Assembly: GCF_007954405.1 (NCBI RefSeq)
Contig: NZ_CP042344.1
Span: forward strand, 2,232,001-2,296,000
Length of the DNA: 64,000 bases
Direction: 5' to 3'
Source: Comamonas flocculans
Lineage (GTDB): Bacteria > Pseudomonadota > Gammaproteobacteria > Burkholderiales > Burkholderiaceae_C
Part shown: positions 1-9,762 of the stretch, in pieces
Layout: each line of letters starts with the position of its first letter
Numbering within the stretch: position 1 is the first letter of the stretch
Program-made: the position numbers and the translations under genes
The notes under the pieces: model-generated
The model's input: the letters and a program-made list of their open reading frames with translations, nothing else
Told to the model about the DNA's origin: nothing
Database searches by the model: none

Positions 1-818
1 TCGAACACGATGAAAGGCGCATTGCCCCCCAGCTCCAGCGAGAGCTTCTTGACCGTGGGGGCGCACTGCGCCATCAAAATGCGCCCCACCTCGGTGGAGC
101 CGGTAAACGACAGATGGCGCACCACGGCACTCTCGCACAGCGCCTGGCCGATGGCCGGCGCATCCGTGCCCGTCACCACATTGACCACCCCTGCGGGGAA
201 GCCCGCACGCTGGGCCAGCTCGGCCGCCGCCAGCGCCGTGAGCGGCGTGAGCTCGGCCGGCTTGATCACCACGGTGCAGCCTGCCGCCAGCGCCGGAGCC
301 ACCTTGCGCGTGATCATCGCCAGCGGGAAATTCCACGGCGTGATCGCCGCGCACACCCCTATGGGCTGCTTGAGCACCAGATAGCGCTTGTTGGCATCGT
401 AGGTGGCCAGCGTCTGGCCGCTCACACGCTTGGCCTCCTCGGCAAACCACTGCACGAAGCTGGCGCCATAGGCCACCTCGGCGCGTGCCTCGGCCAGGGG
501 CTTGCCCTGCTCGGCCGTCATCAGGCGCGCCAGATCCTCCTGGTGCTGCATGAGCAGCTCATACCAGCGCATCAGGACGGCAAAGCGCTCCTTGGCGCTC
601 TTGCTGCGCCAGGGGCCCCAGGCGGCGTTGGCCGCCTCGATGGCCGTGCGCGTCTCCCTGGCGCCCAGGTCGGCCACGTCGGCGAGCTTGTGGCCGCTGG
701 CCGGGTCCAGCACGTCAAAGCGCTGGCGGCCCTTGAGCCAGCGGCCATTGATCAGACCGTCGGTGATGAGGAGGCTGGGGTCGGCCAGGTCGGCCAGGGG
801 GGAGGTGCGTGTGTCCAT
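1..818 (-). CDS. gabD: NAD(P)-dependent succinate-semialdehyde dehydrogenase, 5' part only
   Basis: Aldehyde dehydrogenase superfamily; the family oxidises succinate semialdehyde to succinate (GABA and related catabolism). About 272 residues are visible, starting MDTRTSPLADLADPSLL at an ATG at 818 with GGAGATT just upstream. The cofactor-binding half is clear: TPWNFPLAMITRKVAPAL, then VVIKPAELTP, FTGSTEVG and LELGG, which holds the general-base glutamate. The catalytic cysteine and the C-terminal third lie beyond the left edge. Divergent from the alcohol dehydrogenase at 977, with 158 bp between them. The GabD-like subclass is inferred from the N-terminal sequence; a related semialdehyde dehydrogenase remains possible. 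Confidence 0.85.
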   Translation of the reverse strand, partial: MDTRTSPLADLADPSLLITDGLINGRWLKGRQRFDVLDPASGHKLADVADLGARETRTAIEAANAAWGPWRSKSAKERFAVLMRWYELLMQHQEDLARLMTAEQGKPLAEARAEVAYGASFVQWFAEEAKRVSGQTLATYDANKRYLVLKQPIGVCAAITPWNFPLAMITRKVAPALAAGCTVVIKPAELTPLTALAAAELAQRAGFPAGVVNVVTGTDAPAIGQALCESAVVRHLSFTGSTEVGRILMAQCAPTVKKLSLELGGNAPFIVF

Positions 819-976
819 GTCTGAATCTCCTGCGCGTTCGCGAAGTGTCCTGTCGGTGTCTGCCGCATGCGCGACGGCGCGCGCATACTCGTGGACAACT
901 GTAGTGCGTTGAGGGTGTTTGCGCAGCGGCTCGCGCGCCCGGCCCTGGCGCCATCGGCAGGAAAAGGAGACCAAAG

Positions 977-2104
977 ATGAAGATGCGTGCTGCGGTATTG
1001 CGGCAGATGGGCCTGCCCGCGCCCTATGCCCTGAGCCGCCCGGTGCAGGTTGAAGAAGTGCAGCTGGACGCGCCCGGCGCCGGCGAGGTGCTGCTCAAGA
1101 TCCGGGTGGCGGGCCTGTGCCACTCCGACCTCTCGGTCATCAACGGCGACCGGCCGCGCGTCATGCCGCTGGCGCTGGGGCACGAGTCTTCGGGCGAGGT
1201 GGTCGAAGTCGGAGCGGGTGTGAAGGACCTGCGCGTGGGCGACCACGTGGTGACCGTCTTCGTGCCCAGTTGCGGCGGCTGCGGGCCTTGCATGTCCGGG
1301 CGCCCGGCCCTGTGCGAGCCGGGTGCGCAGGCCAACACCCAAGGGCTGCTGCTGGGCGGCGGGCGGCGCCTGCACACGGAAGGCGGGGAGCTCAACCACC
1401 ATCTGGGCGTGTCCTGTTTTGCCGAATACGCCGTGGTTTCCAGCCGTTCCTGCGTCAAGGTGGCAGAGGGCCTGAGCCACCGTGAGGCGGCGCTGTTCGG
1501 CTGCGCGGTGCTGACCGGCGCCGGTGCGGTGATCCACCGGGCGCGTCTGAAGGCAGGCGACAGCATTGCCATCGTCGGACTGGGCGGCGTGGGCCTGAGC
1601 GCGCTGCTGGCGGCGGTGGTGGCGGGAGCGCGGCGCGTCGTCGCCGTCGAGCCGGACGAGCGCAAACGCACGCTAGCACTGTCTTTGGGTGCCACCCGCG
1701 CGATAGATCCGCGCGCCGTCAAGGACAAGGCGCAGCTGCTGGCGGCGGCCGAGGGCCCGGTGGACGTCGGCTACGACACCGCGGGCGTGCTCGCCGCCTT
1801 TGAATCGGCGCATGCGCTCACGCGCCGTGGCGGCATGACCATCACTTCGGGCCTGCCCCACCCCCAGACCACCTTTGCATTGCCGATTTCGCAGCTGGTC
1901 GGCGAAGAGCGCGAAATCCGCGGCAGCTATCTGGGCTCGGGCGTGCCGGCGGTGGACATCCCGCGCTATATCGACCTGTATCGCGCCGGGCGCCTGCCGG
2001 TGGACAGGCTGCTGGGTGAAGCTTTCACGCTCGACCAGGTGAACGAGGGCTTCGACCACTTGGCCAGCGGTGCGGGCCTGCGCGACTGCATCGTGATGGA
2101 TTGA
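977..2104 (+). CDS. Zinc-dependent alcohol dehydrogenase (medium-chain family)
   Basis: A 375-residue medium-chain dehydrogenase/reductase. The GroES-like N-terminal domain carries catalytic-zinc ligands C48 (GLCHSD), H69/E70 (GHE) and C175 (LFGCAVLTG). Structural-zinc cysteines are C99, C102, C105 and C113. The Rossmann domain has GLGGVG at 201-206. The start is supported by AGGAAAAGGAGA just upstream. Family members oxidise primary or secondary alcohols with NAD. Together with the divergent aldehyde dehydrogenase it could form an alcohol-to-acid route, but the substrate cannot be read from sequence. Its 3' end converges on livF. Confidence 0.85.
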   Translation: MKMRAAVLRQMGLPAPYALSRPVQVEEVQLDAPGAGEVLLKIRVAGLCHSDLSVINGDRPRVMPLALGHESSGEVVEVGAGVKDLRVGDHVVTVFVPSCGGCGPCMSGRPALCEPGAQANTQGLLLGGGRRLHTEGGELNHHLGVSCFAEYAVVSSRSCVKVAEGLSHREAALFGCAVLTGAGAVIHRARLKAGDSIAIVGLGGVGLSALLAAVVAGARRVVAVEPDERKRTLALSLGATRAIDPRAVKDKAQLLAAAEGPVDVGYDTAGVLAAFESAHALTRRGGMTITSGLPHPQTTFALPISQLVGEEREIRGSYLGSGVPAVDIPRYIDLYRAGRLPVDRLLGEAFTLDQVNEGFDHLASGAGLRDCIVMD

Positions 2105-2121
2105 GCGGTTCGATCACCAAC

Positions 2122-2143
2122 AAAAAAGGGCCTGAAGGCCCTT
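2122..2143 (-). terminator. Rho-independent terminator of the liv operon
   Basis: Read on the minus strand, an AAGGGCC/GGCCCTT hairpin with a short loop is followed at once by six T residues. It lies 8 bp past the livF stop. The U-tract is on the minus strand, so it mainly ends the leftward liv transcript; the stem may also impede transcription from the convergent alcohol dehydrogenase. Confidence 0.85.
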
Positions 2144-2150
2144 CGTCGGC

Positions 2151-2938
<788 letters not shown>

Positions 2939-2942
<4 letters not shown>

Positions 2943-4204
2943 TTCTTTTCCTTGGCCTTGGCCTGGTCTTCCTTGATCAGATCCCAGACCACGTCCTGGT
3001 AGGCGCTGCCCCATTCGGACTTGGGCGCCCAGCGCTTGCCGTCCCATTCGGAGATCAGGCCCTGGCCGCCGCCCTGGTGGTCTTGCGCCGTGATGGTCAG
3101 CGGCGGCATCAGGCCGTCGGCGGTATAGCCCTTGATCATCTCGAAACCGGCCTTGAGCTTCTCGCCCGTGAGCGGCCCGCCGCCGTTCTTCAGGGCGAGC
3201 GTGGCCGCCTCCACCGCGATCGCCATGCTGGCCACGCCGATGTTGTAGCCGCTCCAGCCCACGCGCTTCTTGTCGCCGCTGCCGTTGCCGGGGGTGATCA
3301 CCTTCTCGATGATGCGCTTGAGGATGGGGTTGTCGCTGCCGGTATTCACCAGCGTCACGCGCTTGACGCCGACAACCTCGTTGCCCTTGAAGGCCGACAT
3401 GTCGCTCTCCGACAGCCAGAGCACGGAGTGGATGTCCTTGGGCGAAATGCCGTTGGTCACGGCGCCGCGGATCGACACCGCCTGACCCGGGCCGGCGCCC
3501 CAGATGATGATCTTGTCAGGGCGGTTCTTGCGCACCTCGCTCCAGGTGGCCGCCTGTTCGGTGCCGGGCACGGGGTAGGGGTAGAGCTTGAGTTCGAAAC
3601 CCTTGGTCTTGGCCACGCGCTCGAGCAACTCGATGGGCTCCTTGCCGAAGGCCGAGTCGATGTGCACGAAGGCGATCTTCTTGCCCTTGAGGCCCCCTTC
3701 GTGCTCGTCGATGTACTTGAGCAGCAGCGCCGCCTGCGAGCGGTAGATGGCCGCGGAGGGGAATACGTAGGGGAAGGCCTGGCCGTCGGCAGCGTCGGCG
3801 CGGCCGTGGGCGAAGGCGATCATCGGCAGGTGGTCTTCGTCCACGCGCGGCATCAGCGCGTTGGCCACGGGCGAGCTCAGGAAGTCGAAGAACACGGCTC
3901 CGGCCGCCTTGGCTTCGTTGTACTGGGCAATGCCGCGCTCGGGGTAGCTGGCGTGGTCCTTGATGATGAGCTTGATCGGGTGGCCGTCCACGCCGCCCTC
4001 CAGGTTCACCAGCTTGATGTAGTCCTGCTGGCCCTGGCTGTATTCGTCCGTCAGGAAGGTGTAGACGCGGGTGAAGTCCAGCAGCGTGGCGAACTGGATC
4101 GGGTCCTTGCCCTGGGCCCAGACGGGCAGGGTGGCGCCCAGGCCCGCTGCGGCAGCGGCCCCGAGCACGGTGCGGCGGCTAAGCGCCAGGTCGGTGTGTT
4201 TCAT
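2939..4204 (-). CDS. Periplasmic substrate-binding protein of the Liv-type transporter
   Basis: A 421-residue type-I periplasmic binding protein (Peripla_BP_6/LivK-like). The N-terminus has a twin-arginine-like signal, SRRTVLGAAAAAGLGATL, ending near VWAQ around residue 31. The mature protein begins KDPIQFATLLDFTRVYTF, and KLIIKDHASYPERG is typical of family members in acid-uptake operons. The start is backed by AAGGAGA eight bases upstream. The gene sits 64 bp after livM and overlaps livF by 4 bp. The ligand is unknown; a carboxylic acid is more likely than leucine given the operon partner. Confidence 0.88.
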
Positions 4205-4268
4205 CGCGTATGTCTCCTTAGGGTGGTTGGCGTGAATGAACTCGAAACGGAGTGCCGGGCGCGGCGCT

Positions 4269-5342
4269 TCAGCTCTGGGTGTGGCGGAAAGGCCAGACCA
4301 GCAGGTATTTGCGCGCGTTGTCGTAGATCTTGGCCAGCCCCAGCGGCTCGAACAGCAGGAAGCCGATGATCATGGCGCCGTAGAGCATGAGCGGGATGTG
4401 GGCCATCATCGAGGTGGAAATGCTCAGCCAGCCGGTGCCCGCCAGCCAGGCGATCAGGTTGAGCAGCACGATGGGCACGAGCAGCACGAAGCCCGCGCCG
4501 AGAAAGCCCCCGATGACGCTGCCCAGTCCGCCCACGAGCGCCATGGCCACGAGCTGGATAGTCACGTCGAAGTTGAATTGCGAGGGCGTGACCGCCTTGT
4601 AGAAGCAGAACGCCAGGATGGCGCCGGTCACGCCGCCGAGGAAGCTGCTGACGAAAAAGGCCAGCAGCTTGTAGCGGAAGATGTTCACGCCGATCACTGC
4701 GGCGGCGAAGTCCTTGTCGCGCACGGCCACCAGCGCGCGCCCCAGGCTGGTGCGCTTGATGTTCAGGATCAGCAGCGTGACCACCACCATCCACGCCAGC
4801 GCCAGGTAGTAGCGTGCCGCGAGGCTCTCCAGCGGGACGAACAGAAAGCGCACCTTGGGCGTCTGCAGCGTGGCCACGGCCCCGCCCGAGATGGCGGTGA
4901 CGTTGACGATGACCCAATCCACCAGAAATTGCATGGCCAGCGTGGCCATCACCAGATACAGGCCCTTGACGCGCAGCGCGGCCGCGCCAAACAGGCAGCC
5001 GATGACGGCGGACATCAGCCCGGCGCACAACAGCGCCAGCTCCAGCGGTACGCCGAAGCGCGTCAGGTGGATGCTGGTGTAGGCGCCGATGGCCATGACC
5101 GCGGCAAAGCCGAAGTGCAGCTGCCCGGCCATGCCCATGAGCAGCGTGAGCGAGAGCGTGGCGGTGCTGAAGATCAGCCAGGGCAGCATGTAGCTCGACA
5201 GGTACAGCTGCGACATGTACAGCGGCGCGGCGAGCGCCAGCACCAGCAGGATGCCGACCTGCCAGCGGTCGGCCGGAATCGGCCAGAGCTGGCGCGTCTG
5301 GCTGTAGCGCGTGTGGTGGACACCGGAGAGGCGATAGAACAT
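4269..5342 (-). CDS. livM: ABC transporter permease LivM
   Basis: A 357-residue hydrophobic inner-membrane permease of the LivM class. It has about 25-30 cytoplasmic residues, then multiple membrane segments, the family motif GMAGQLHFGFAAVMAIGAY and, near the C-terminus, VGGLGSVIGGFLGAGFV. It should form the channel with LivH. It begins 13 bp after livH stops, so the two are probably co-translated. Length and order fit the family; nothing looks truncated. Confidence 0.9.
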   Translation of the reverse strand: MFYRLSGVHHTRYSQTRQLWPIPADRWQVGILLVLALAAPLYMSQLYLSSYMLPWLIFSTATLSLTLLMGMAGQLHFGFAAVMAIGAYTSIHLTRFGVPLELALLCAGLMSAVIGCLFGAAALRVKGLYLVMATLAMQFLVDWVIVNVTAISGGAVATLQTPKVRFLFVPLESLAARYYLALAWMVVVTLLILNIKRTSLGRALVAVRDKDFAAAVIGVNIFRYKLLAFFVSSFLGGVTGAILAFCFYKAVTPSQFNFDVTIQLVAMALVGGLGSVIGGFLGAGFVLLVPIVLLNLIAWLAGTGWLSISTSMMAHIPLMLYGAMIIGFLLFEPLGLAKIYDNARKYLLVWPFRHTQS

Positions 5343-5355
5343 GGCGGGGTCTCGG

Positions 5356-6234
5356 TCAGATGCGTTCGATGTCTTCGCGGCCGAACATGCCGTAGGGCCG
5401 GATCAGGATGGTGAGCAGGATCACCAGCGAGGTCACCACGTCGCGCGTGCTGCCACCCACCATGGAGTCCACGTAGCCCGGGATCACGCTGCCCAGGATG
5501 CCGATGATCAGGCCACCCAGCAGCGCGCCGACGATGCTGTCGATGCCGCCCAGGATGACCACTGCCACGGCCGGAAAGAGCAGGGCGGTGAGCGACCAGT
5601 CCACGCCCTGGGCAGCGCCCCACATGGTGCCGCCCGCGACCGCGCACAGGCCGGCCAGGCCCCAGGAGATGGCTACCGCGCGCTCCACGGAGATGCCCAC
5701 CGACCAGCTGGAGACGTGATCGTCCGAGACGGCGCGCAGCTTGGTTCCGAGGCGGGTGCGGAAAAACAGCAGTGCCAGCACCACCAGCGCCAGCGCGATC
5801 AGCGCACCCACGGCATAGGTGCGGTTGGCCAGGATGTCGCCCATGATGAGTGGCGCCAGGCCGACGCCGATGTCAAGCTGCTTGGGCTCGGTCCCGAGCA
5901 GGCCGGGGCCGAAGCCGCGCAGGAAGACGTCCAGCCCGAGGGTCAGCATCACGATCATGATGATGGGCTGCCCGACCATGGTGCGCAGCAGCACCCGCTC
6001 TATCAGCAGGCCGAAGACGAACATCACCACCAGCGCCGCCATCGCGGCGAGCCAGATCGGCAGGCCCCATTCGGTGAGCTGCCACACCGCGTAGCCGCCC
6101 ATCATCACCAGCGCCCCCTGCGAGAAATTGAGTACGCCCGAGGACTTGTAGATCAGCACGATGCCCAGCGCCACCATGCTGTACATCAGCCCGGTGAGCG
6201 CCCCGTTGACCAGCAGTTCGAGAAAGTAGCTCAT
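5356..6234 (-). CDS. livH: ABC transporter permease LivH
   Basis: A 292-residue LivH-class permease with a typical N-terminus (MSYFLELLVNGALTGLMYSM, then GVLNFSQGALVMMGGY) and the late motif VILGGIDSIVGALLGG. About eight membrane segments. Its ATG overlaps the stop of the upstream acyl-CoA ligase gene as ATGA, which ties the transporter to the ligase at the level of translation. Confidence 0.9.
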   Translation of the reverse strand: MSYFLELLVNGALTGLMYSMVALGIVLIYKSSGVLNFSQGALVMMGGYAVWQLTEWGLPIWLAAMAALVVMFVFGLLIERVLLRTMVGQPIIMIVMLTLGLDVFLRGFGPGLLGTEPKQLDIGVGLAPLIMGDILANRTYAVGALIALALVVLALLFFRTRLGTKLRAVSDDHVSSWSVGISVERAVAISWGLAGLCAVAGGTMWGAAQGVDWSLTALLFPAVAVVILGGIDSIVGALLGGLIIGILGSVIPGYVDSMVGGSTRDVVTSLVILLTILIRPYGMFGREDIERI

Positions 6235-8189
6235 GCGTTCACCCCGCTGCCGGCCGGCACGTCACGGATCGCCAGCTGACGCTTGATGACACCCGATTCG
6301 CCCGTCTCGTATGTGATGGTTGCTATCGATTCCACGCTGCTCTGGCCTGCGTAAATGGCTTCGATGATGTCGGCATAGTGCTCGGCGATCACTCCGCGGC
6401 GCAGCTTGCGCGTGCGCGTGACTTCGCCGTCGTCCGGATCGAACTCCTTGTGCAGGTTGACGAAGCGGTGTATGCGCGTGCCCTGGGGCAGCCTGGCATT
6501 GACCGAGGCCATGAGCCCGGCCAGCAGGTCGTAGACGCCGCTTTGCTGCGACAAGTCGGCGAACGAGGTGTAGGCCACGCCGTGCTCCTGTGCCCAGTGG
6601 CCGACGGCCTCCCAGTCGATGGCCACCAGGGCCGCAAGGTAGTCGCGTCCGTCGCCCAGCACGCAGACGTCCTTGATGTAAGGGCTGAACTTGAGCTGGT
6701 TCTCGATGAAGGTGGGGATGAAGCGATCGCGTGCCCTGGTGTACACCACCTCGGAGACGCGTCCCAGTACCACGAGCTGACCGTCGTCCTCCAGGTAGCC
6801 GGCGTCGCCGGTGTGCAGCCAGCCGTCCTTGAGCGATTCGGCGGTGGCGGCCTCGTCGTCGAAGTAGCCGTCGAACACGTTGCCGCCGCGCACCAGGATC
6901 TCGCCGCTGTCGCTGATCTTGAGTTCCATGCCCGGGAAGGGCTTGCCCACGGTGTGCAGCTTGACGGTATCCAGGGCCTGTGCGGCGCACAGCGCGGAGT
7001 TCTCCGTCTGGCCGTAGAACTGGCGCAGCGGCAGGCCGAGCGCACGAAAAAACAGGAAGATCTCTTCGCCTATGGCCTCGCCCGCGGTATAGGCATGGTG
7101 GGCGCGCGCCAGGCCGAGCTGGTCCTTGATCGGCCCATAGACCAGCAGCTCACCCAGCGCCCGCATCAAACGCTGGCCGGCACTGGGTTCGCGCCCCTTC
7201 AGGCGCGCGCGCTCGATTTCGATGGCCAGCGGCATGAAGCGCCCGTAGAGCCAGCGCTTGAGCGCGGTGGATTCGGCGATGCCCACCTGCACGCGGGTGA
7301 GCATGGTGGACCATGCGCGCGGCGAGGTGAAGTACACCGTGGGCGCGATCTCGCGCAGGTCGCGCTGCACCGTCTCCTGCTTTTCCGGGATGTTGACCGA
7401 AAACTGAAGCGCCAGCGCGGCGGCGATGGTGAAGATGAAGTCGCCGACCCAGGCGATCGGCATGTAGGCCATGTGCGTTTCGCCGCGGTCGAAATAGCCG
7501 GCGGCGGCCGCGCTGCGCACCGCGAACAGCACGTGGCGGTGCTTGAGCGGTATGCCCTTGGGCGCACCCGTGGTGCCCGAAGAGTGCAGCAGGATGGCCA
7601 CGTCGTCGGCGCGCGGGCGGTTCTGCAGCGCGTTGGCAAGCGTCGGTTCGGCCGCCAGGCGCTCTCTGCCGCGACGCAGCAGCTCGGTGAAGGCCATCAC
7701 GCCCTCGGGCTCGTGACCGACCAGGCCGCGCGGGTCGTCGTAGATGATCCATTCGAGCTGAGCATGCTGCTGGCGCAGCGCGACCAGCTTGTCCACCTGT
7801 TCCTGGTCTTCGGCAATGGCAAAGCGCACCCCCTCGCGCGCAAGCTGGCCGAGCAGCTGTTCGGGCGTGAAGTCGGGGTAGGCGGGCGAGGCAATGGCGC
7901 GCAGCGCGATGGCGCCGAGCATGCCGAAATACAGCGCCGGCCGGTTGTCGCCCACGACCAGCACTTTTTCGTGTTCGGCCACGCCCAGCTGCTCCAGGCC
8001 GGCCGCCGCTTCCAGCACCTGCTGCAGGTAGGCCTGCCAGCTGGTCTCCTGCCAGATGCCGCGGTCGCGCTCGCGCATGGCCACCTCTGCGCCATGCGCC
8101 CTGGCGTTGGCTGCGAGGATGGCGATCAGGTGATCGTTCTGGTCGCCGGCCGCGCCCGGCGCGGGGTTGGATGGCTGCTCATGCCGCAT
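6231..8189 (-). CDS. AMP-forming acyl/aryl-CoA ligase embedded in the liv operon
   Basis: A 652-residue ANL-superfamily synthetase of the long-chain (FAA1-like) group. It activates a carboxylate as acyl-AMP and then acyl-CoA. P-loop SSGTTGAPKG at 203-212, YGQTE at 392-396, GWLHTGD near 456-462 and a C-terminal lysine-rich TRTRKLRRG are visible, so both half-reactions look possible. It overlaps livG by 11 bp at its start and livH by 4 bp at its end. The simplest reading is a transporter that imports an acid plus the ligase that traps it as a CoA thioester. The substrate is not determinable here. Confidence 0.88.
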   Translation of the reverse strand: MRHEQPSNPAPGAAGDQNDHLIAILAANARAHGAEVAMRERDRGIWQETSWQAYLQQVLEAAAGLEQLGVAEHEKVLVVGDNRPALYFGMLGAIALRAIASPAYPDFTPEQLLGQLAREGVRFAIAEDQEQVDKLVALRQQHAQLEWIIYDDPRGLVGHEPEGVMAFTELLRRGRERLAAEPTLANALQNRPRADDVAILLHSSGTTGAPKGIPLKHRHVLFAVRSAAAAGYFDRGETHMAYMPIAWVGDFIFTIAAALALQFSVNIPEKQETVQRDLREIAPTVYFTSPRAWSTMLTRVQVGIAESTALKRWLYGRFMPLAIEIERARLKGREPSAGQRLMRALGELLVYGPIKDQLGLARAHHAYTAGEAIGEEIFLFFRALGLPLRQFYGQTENSALCAAQALDTVKLHTVGKPFPGMELKISDSGEILVRGGNVFDGYFDDEAATAESLKDGWLHTGDAGYLEDDGQLVVLGRVSEVVYTRARDRFIPTFIENQLKFSPYIKDVCVLGDGRDYLAALVAIDWEAVGHWAQEHGVAYTSFADLSQQSGVYDLLAGLMASVNARLPQGTRIHRFVNLHKEFDPDDGEVTRTRKLRRGVIAEHYADIIEAIYAGQSSVESIATITYETGESGVIKRQLAIRDVPAGSGVNA

Positions 8190-9039
8190 CGCTCACCCCT
8201 CCGATGTAGGCCGCGATCACGGCCGGATGGTTCACCGCTTCGCGCACCGGCCCCTGCGCGATCATGCTGCCGTTGTTGAGCACCAGCGCGCGGTTGCAGA
8301 TGGCGGTGATCACGTCCATGTGGTGTTCGATGATGAGGATGGTGAGGTTCAGCGCTTCCTTGGCGTCCAGGATGAAGCGCACGATGTATTCCTTCTCTTC
8401 CTGGTTCATGCCGGCCATGGGCTCGTCCAGGATCAGCATGCGCGGCTCGGCGGCCAGCGCGCGGGCCAGCTCCACGCGCTTTTGCATGCCCAGGGGGATG
8501 ACTTCCACCGGTTCGTCACGCACGCTTTCGAGCTGCAGCAGGTCGATGATCTCCTCGACCTTGTCGCGGTTGCGGATCTCTTCCTTCTCGGCCCACCACC
8601 AGTAGAACAGCGAGGCCAGGGCGCTCGGGTGCATGAAGGCGTGGCGCCCCATGAGGATGTTGTCCAGCACGCTCATGCCCTTGAACAGCGCCACGTTCTG
8701 GAAGGTGCGCGCGATGCCCAGCGAGGCGATGCGGTGCGGGCGCACGCCGTTGATCTTCTGGCCTTCGAAATGGATGCTGCCCTGCTGCGGCGGGTAGAAG
8801 CCGGTGATGGAATTGACCAGCGTGGTCTTGCCCGAGCCGTTGGGCCCGACGAGGCCGAAAATCTCTCCCTGATCGACCGCCAGCGACACATCGGTGAGGG
8901 CGCGCACGCCGCCGAACCAGCGGCTGATGTTTTCGCAGCGCAGAACCGGCTGGCCCGGCGATGGCGTAGGTGCTGGATGGCCCAAATCTGTCTCCGTTGG
9001 CTGAACGCGCCACGGGGACCGGGGCGCCGCAATGTCCAT
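8179..9039 (-). CDS. livG: Branched-chain-type ABC transporter ATPase LivG
   Basis: A 286-residue ABC ATPase, first gene of the operon. Walker A GPNGSGKT at 65-72 and Walker B MLILDEP at 201-207 are intact. The signature region reads IPLGMQKRVE (181-190) instead of the usual LSxGQ, a variant that keeps the helix but loses the canonical serine. The first roughly 30 residues precede the usual family N-terminus; a shorter start is possible. The promoter presumably lies in the 144 bp shared with the divergent peroxidase-related gene. Confidence 0.87.
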   Translation of the reverse strand: MDIAAPRSPWRVQPTETDLGHPAPTPSPGQPVLRCENISRWFGGVRALTDVSLAVDQGEIFGLVGPNGSGKTTLVNSITGFYPPQQGSIHFEGQKINGVRPHRIASLGIARTFQNVALFKGMSVLDNILMGRHAFMHPSALASLFYWWWAEKEEIRNRDKVEEIIDLLQLESVRDEPVEVIPLGMQKRVELARALAAEPRMLILDEPMAGMNQEEKEYIVRFILDAKEALNLTILIIEHHMDVITAICNRALVLNNGSMIAQGPVREAVNHPAVIAAYIGGVSDAA

Positions 9040-9183
9040 GGGGGCTTACGTTAGCGTCAATTGCCGCGCGGGTGTGTGGGTGTAAACCCCGGGAAATGTC
9101 TGGCGGGCGACAGTCTCGCGCGAGGTCGCTGGGTAAGGTTCGATACTTGAGCCCCACGCCAACCAACCCTCAGGAGAAGCGCC

Positions 9184-9762
9184 ATGCACCAGCCCGACTA
9201 CCTCACCGCGCTTGACCTTCCGGTGCCGGCAACGTCCGAGCTCGATGAGGACATGCGCCGCTACTTCGAAGTCTGCCAGGAAAAGCTCGGCATGGTGCCC
9301 AACGTGCTGCGCGCGCTGTCCTTCAACCAGGACAAGCTGCGCAACTTCGCCAACTTCTACAACGAGGTGATGCTGGGCGATTCGGGCCTGTCGCGCCTGG
9401 AGCGCGAAATGATCGCGGTGGTGATCTCATCCATCAACCACTGCTATTACTGCCTGGTCTCGCATGGGCAGGCGGTGCGCAAGCTCTCGGGCGACCCGAC
9501 GCTCGGCGAGCTGCTGGTGATGAACTACCGCAGCGCCAAGCTGTCGCCGCGCGAGCGTGCGATGCTGGACTTCGCGACCAAGCTCACCGAGACGCCGGCC
9601 AAGGTGCAGGAGGAGGACCGCCAGGCGCTGCGCGACGCCGGCTTTTCCGATCGCGACATCTGGGACATCGTGTCCGCCACGGGCTTCTACAACATGACCA
9701 ATCGCATGTCTACCGGCGTGAGCATGATGCCCAACCTCGAGTACCACGGGCTCAACCGCTGA
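9184..9762 (+). CDS. Peroxidase-related (AhpD/carboxymuconolactone decarboxylase-like) protein
   Basis: A 192-residue all-helical protein of the AhpD-like superfamily (peroxidase-related enzyme group). The redox motif is present as C87-Y-Y-C90 followed by H94, with an upstream glutamate in RLEREM. Such proteins reduce peroxides through the CxxC pair, but this subgroup is biochemically little characterised. The start follows CAGGAGAAGCGCC. It is divergent from livG, and its 3' end overlaps the end of the convergent sensor kinase gene by 11 bp. Confidence 0.8.
   Translation: MHQPDYLTALDLPVPATSELDEDMRRYFEVCQEKLGMVPNVLRALSFNQDKLRNFANFYNEVMLGDSGLSRLEREMIAVVISSINHCYYCLVSHGQAVRKLSGDPTLGELLVMNYRSAKLSPRERAMLDFATKLTETPAKVQEEDRQALRDAGFSDRDIWDIVSATGFYNMTNRMSTGVSMMPNLEYHGLNR

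Noticed and set aside
6305..6360. A possible ninth copy of the 50-65 bp repeat at the 3' end of the acyl-CoA ligase gene
   Set aside because: Only the block TTGCTATCGATT and scattered GCTGCT/GGC matches agree, and the encoded protein end is the length expected for the family, so no insertion is implied.
6378..8279. A 633-codon plus-strand frame opposite the acyl-CoA ligase
   Set aside because: The minus-strand product has complete ANL-synthetase motifs; the plus-strand translation has no recognisable domain.
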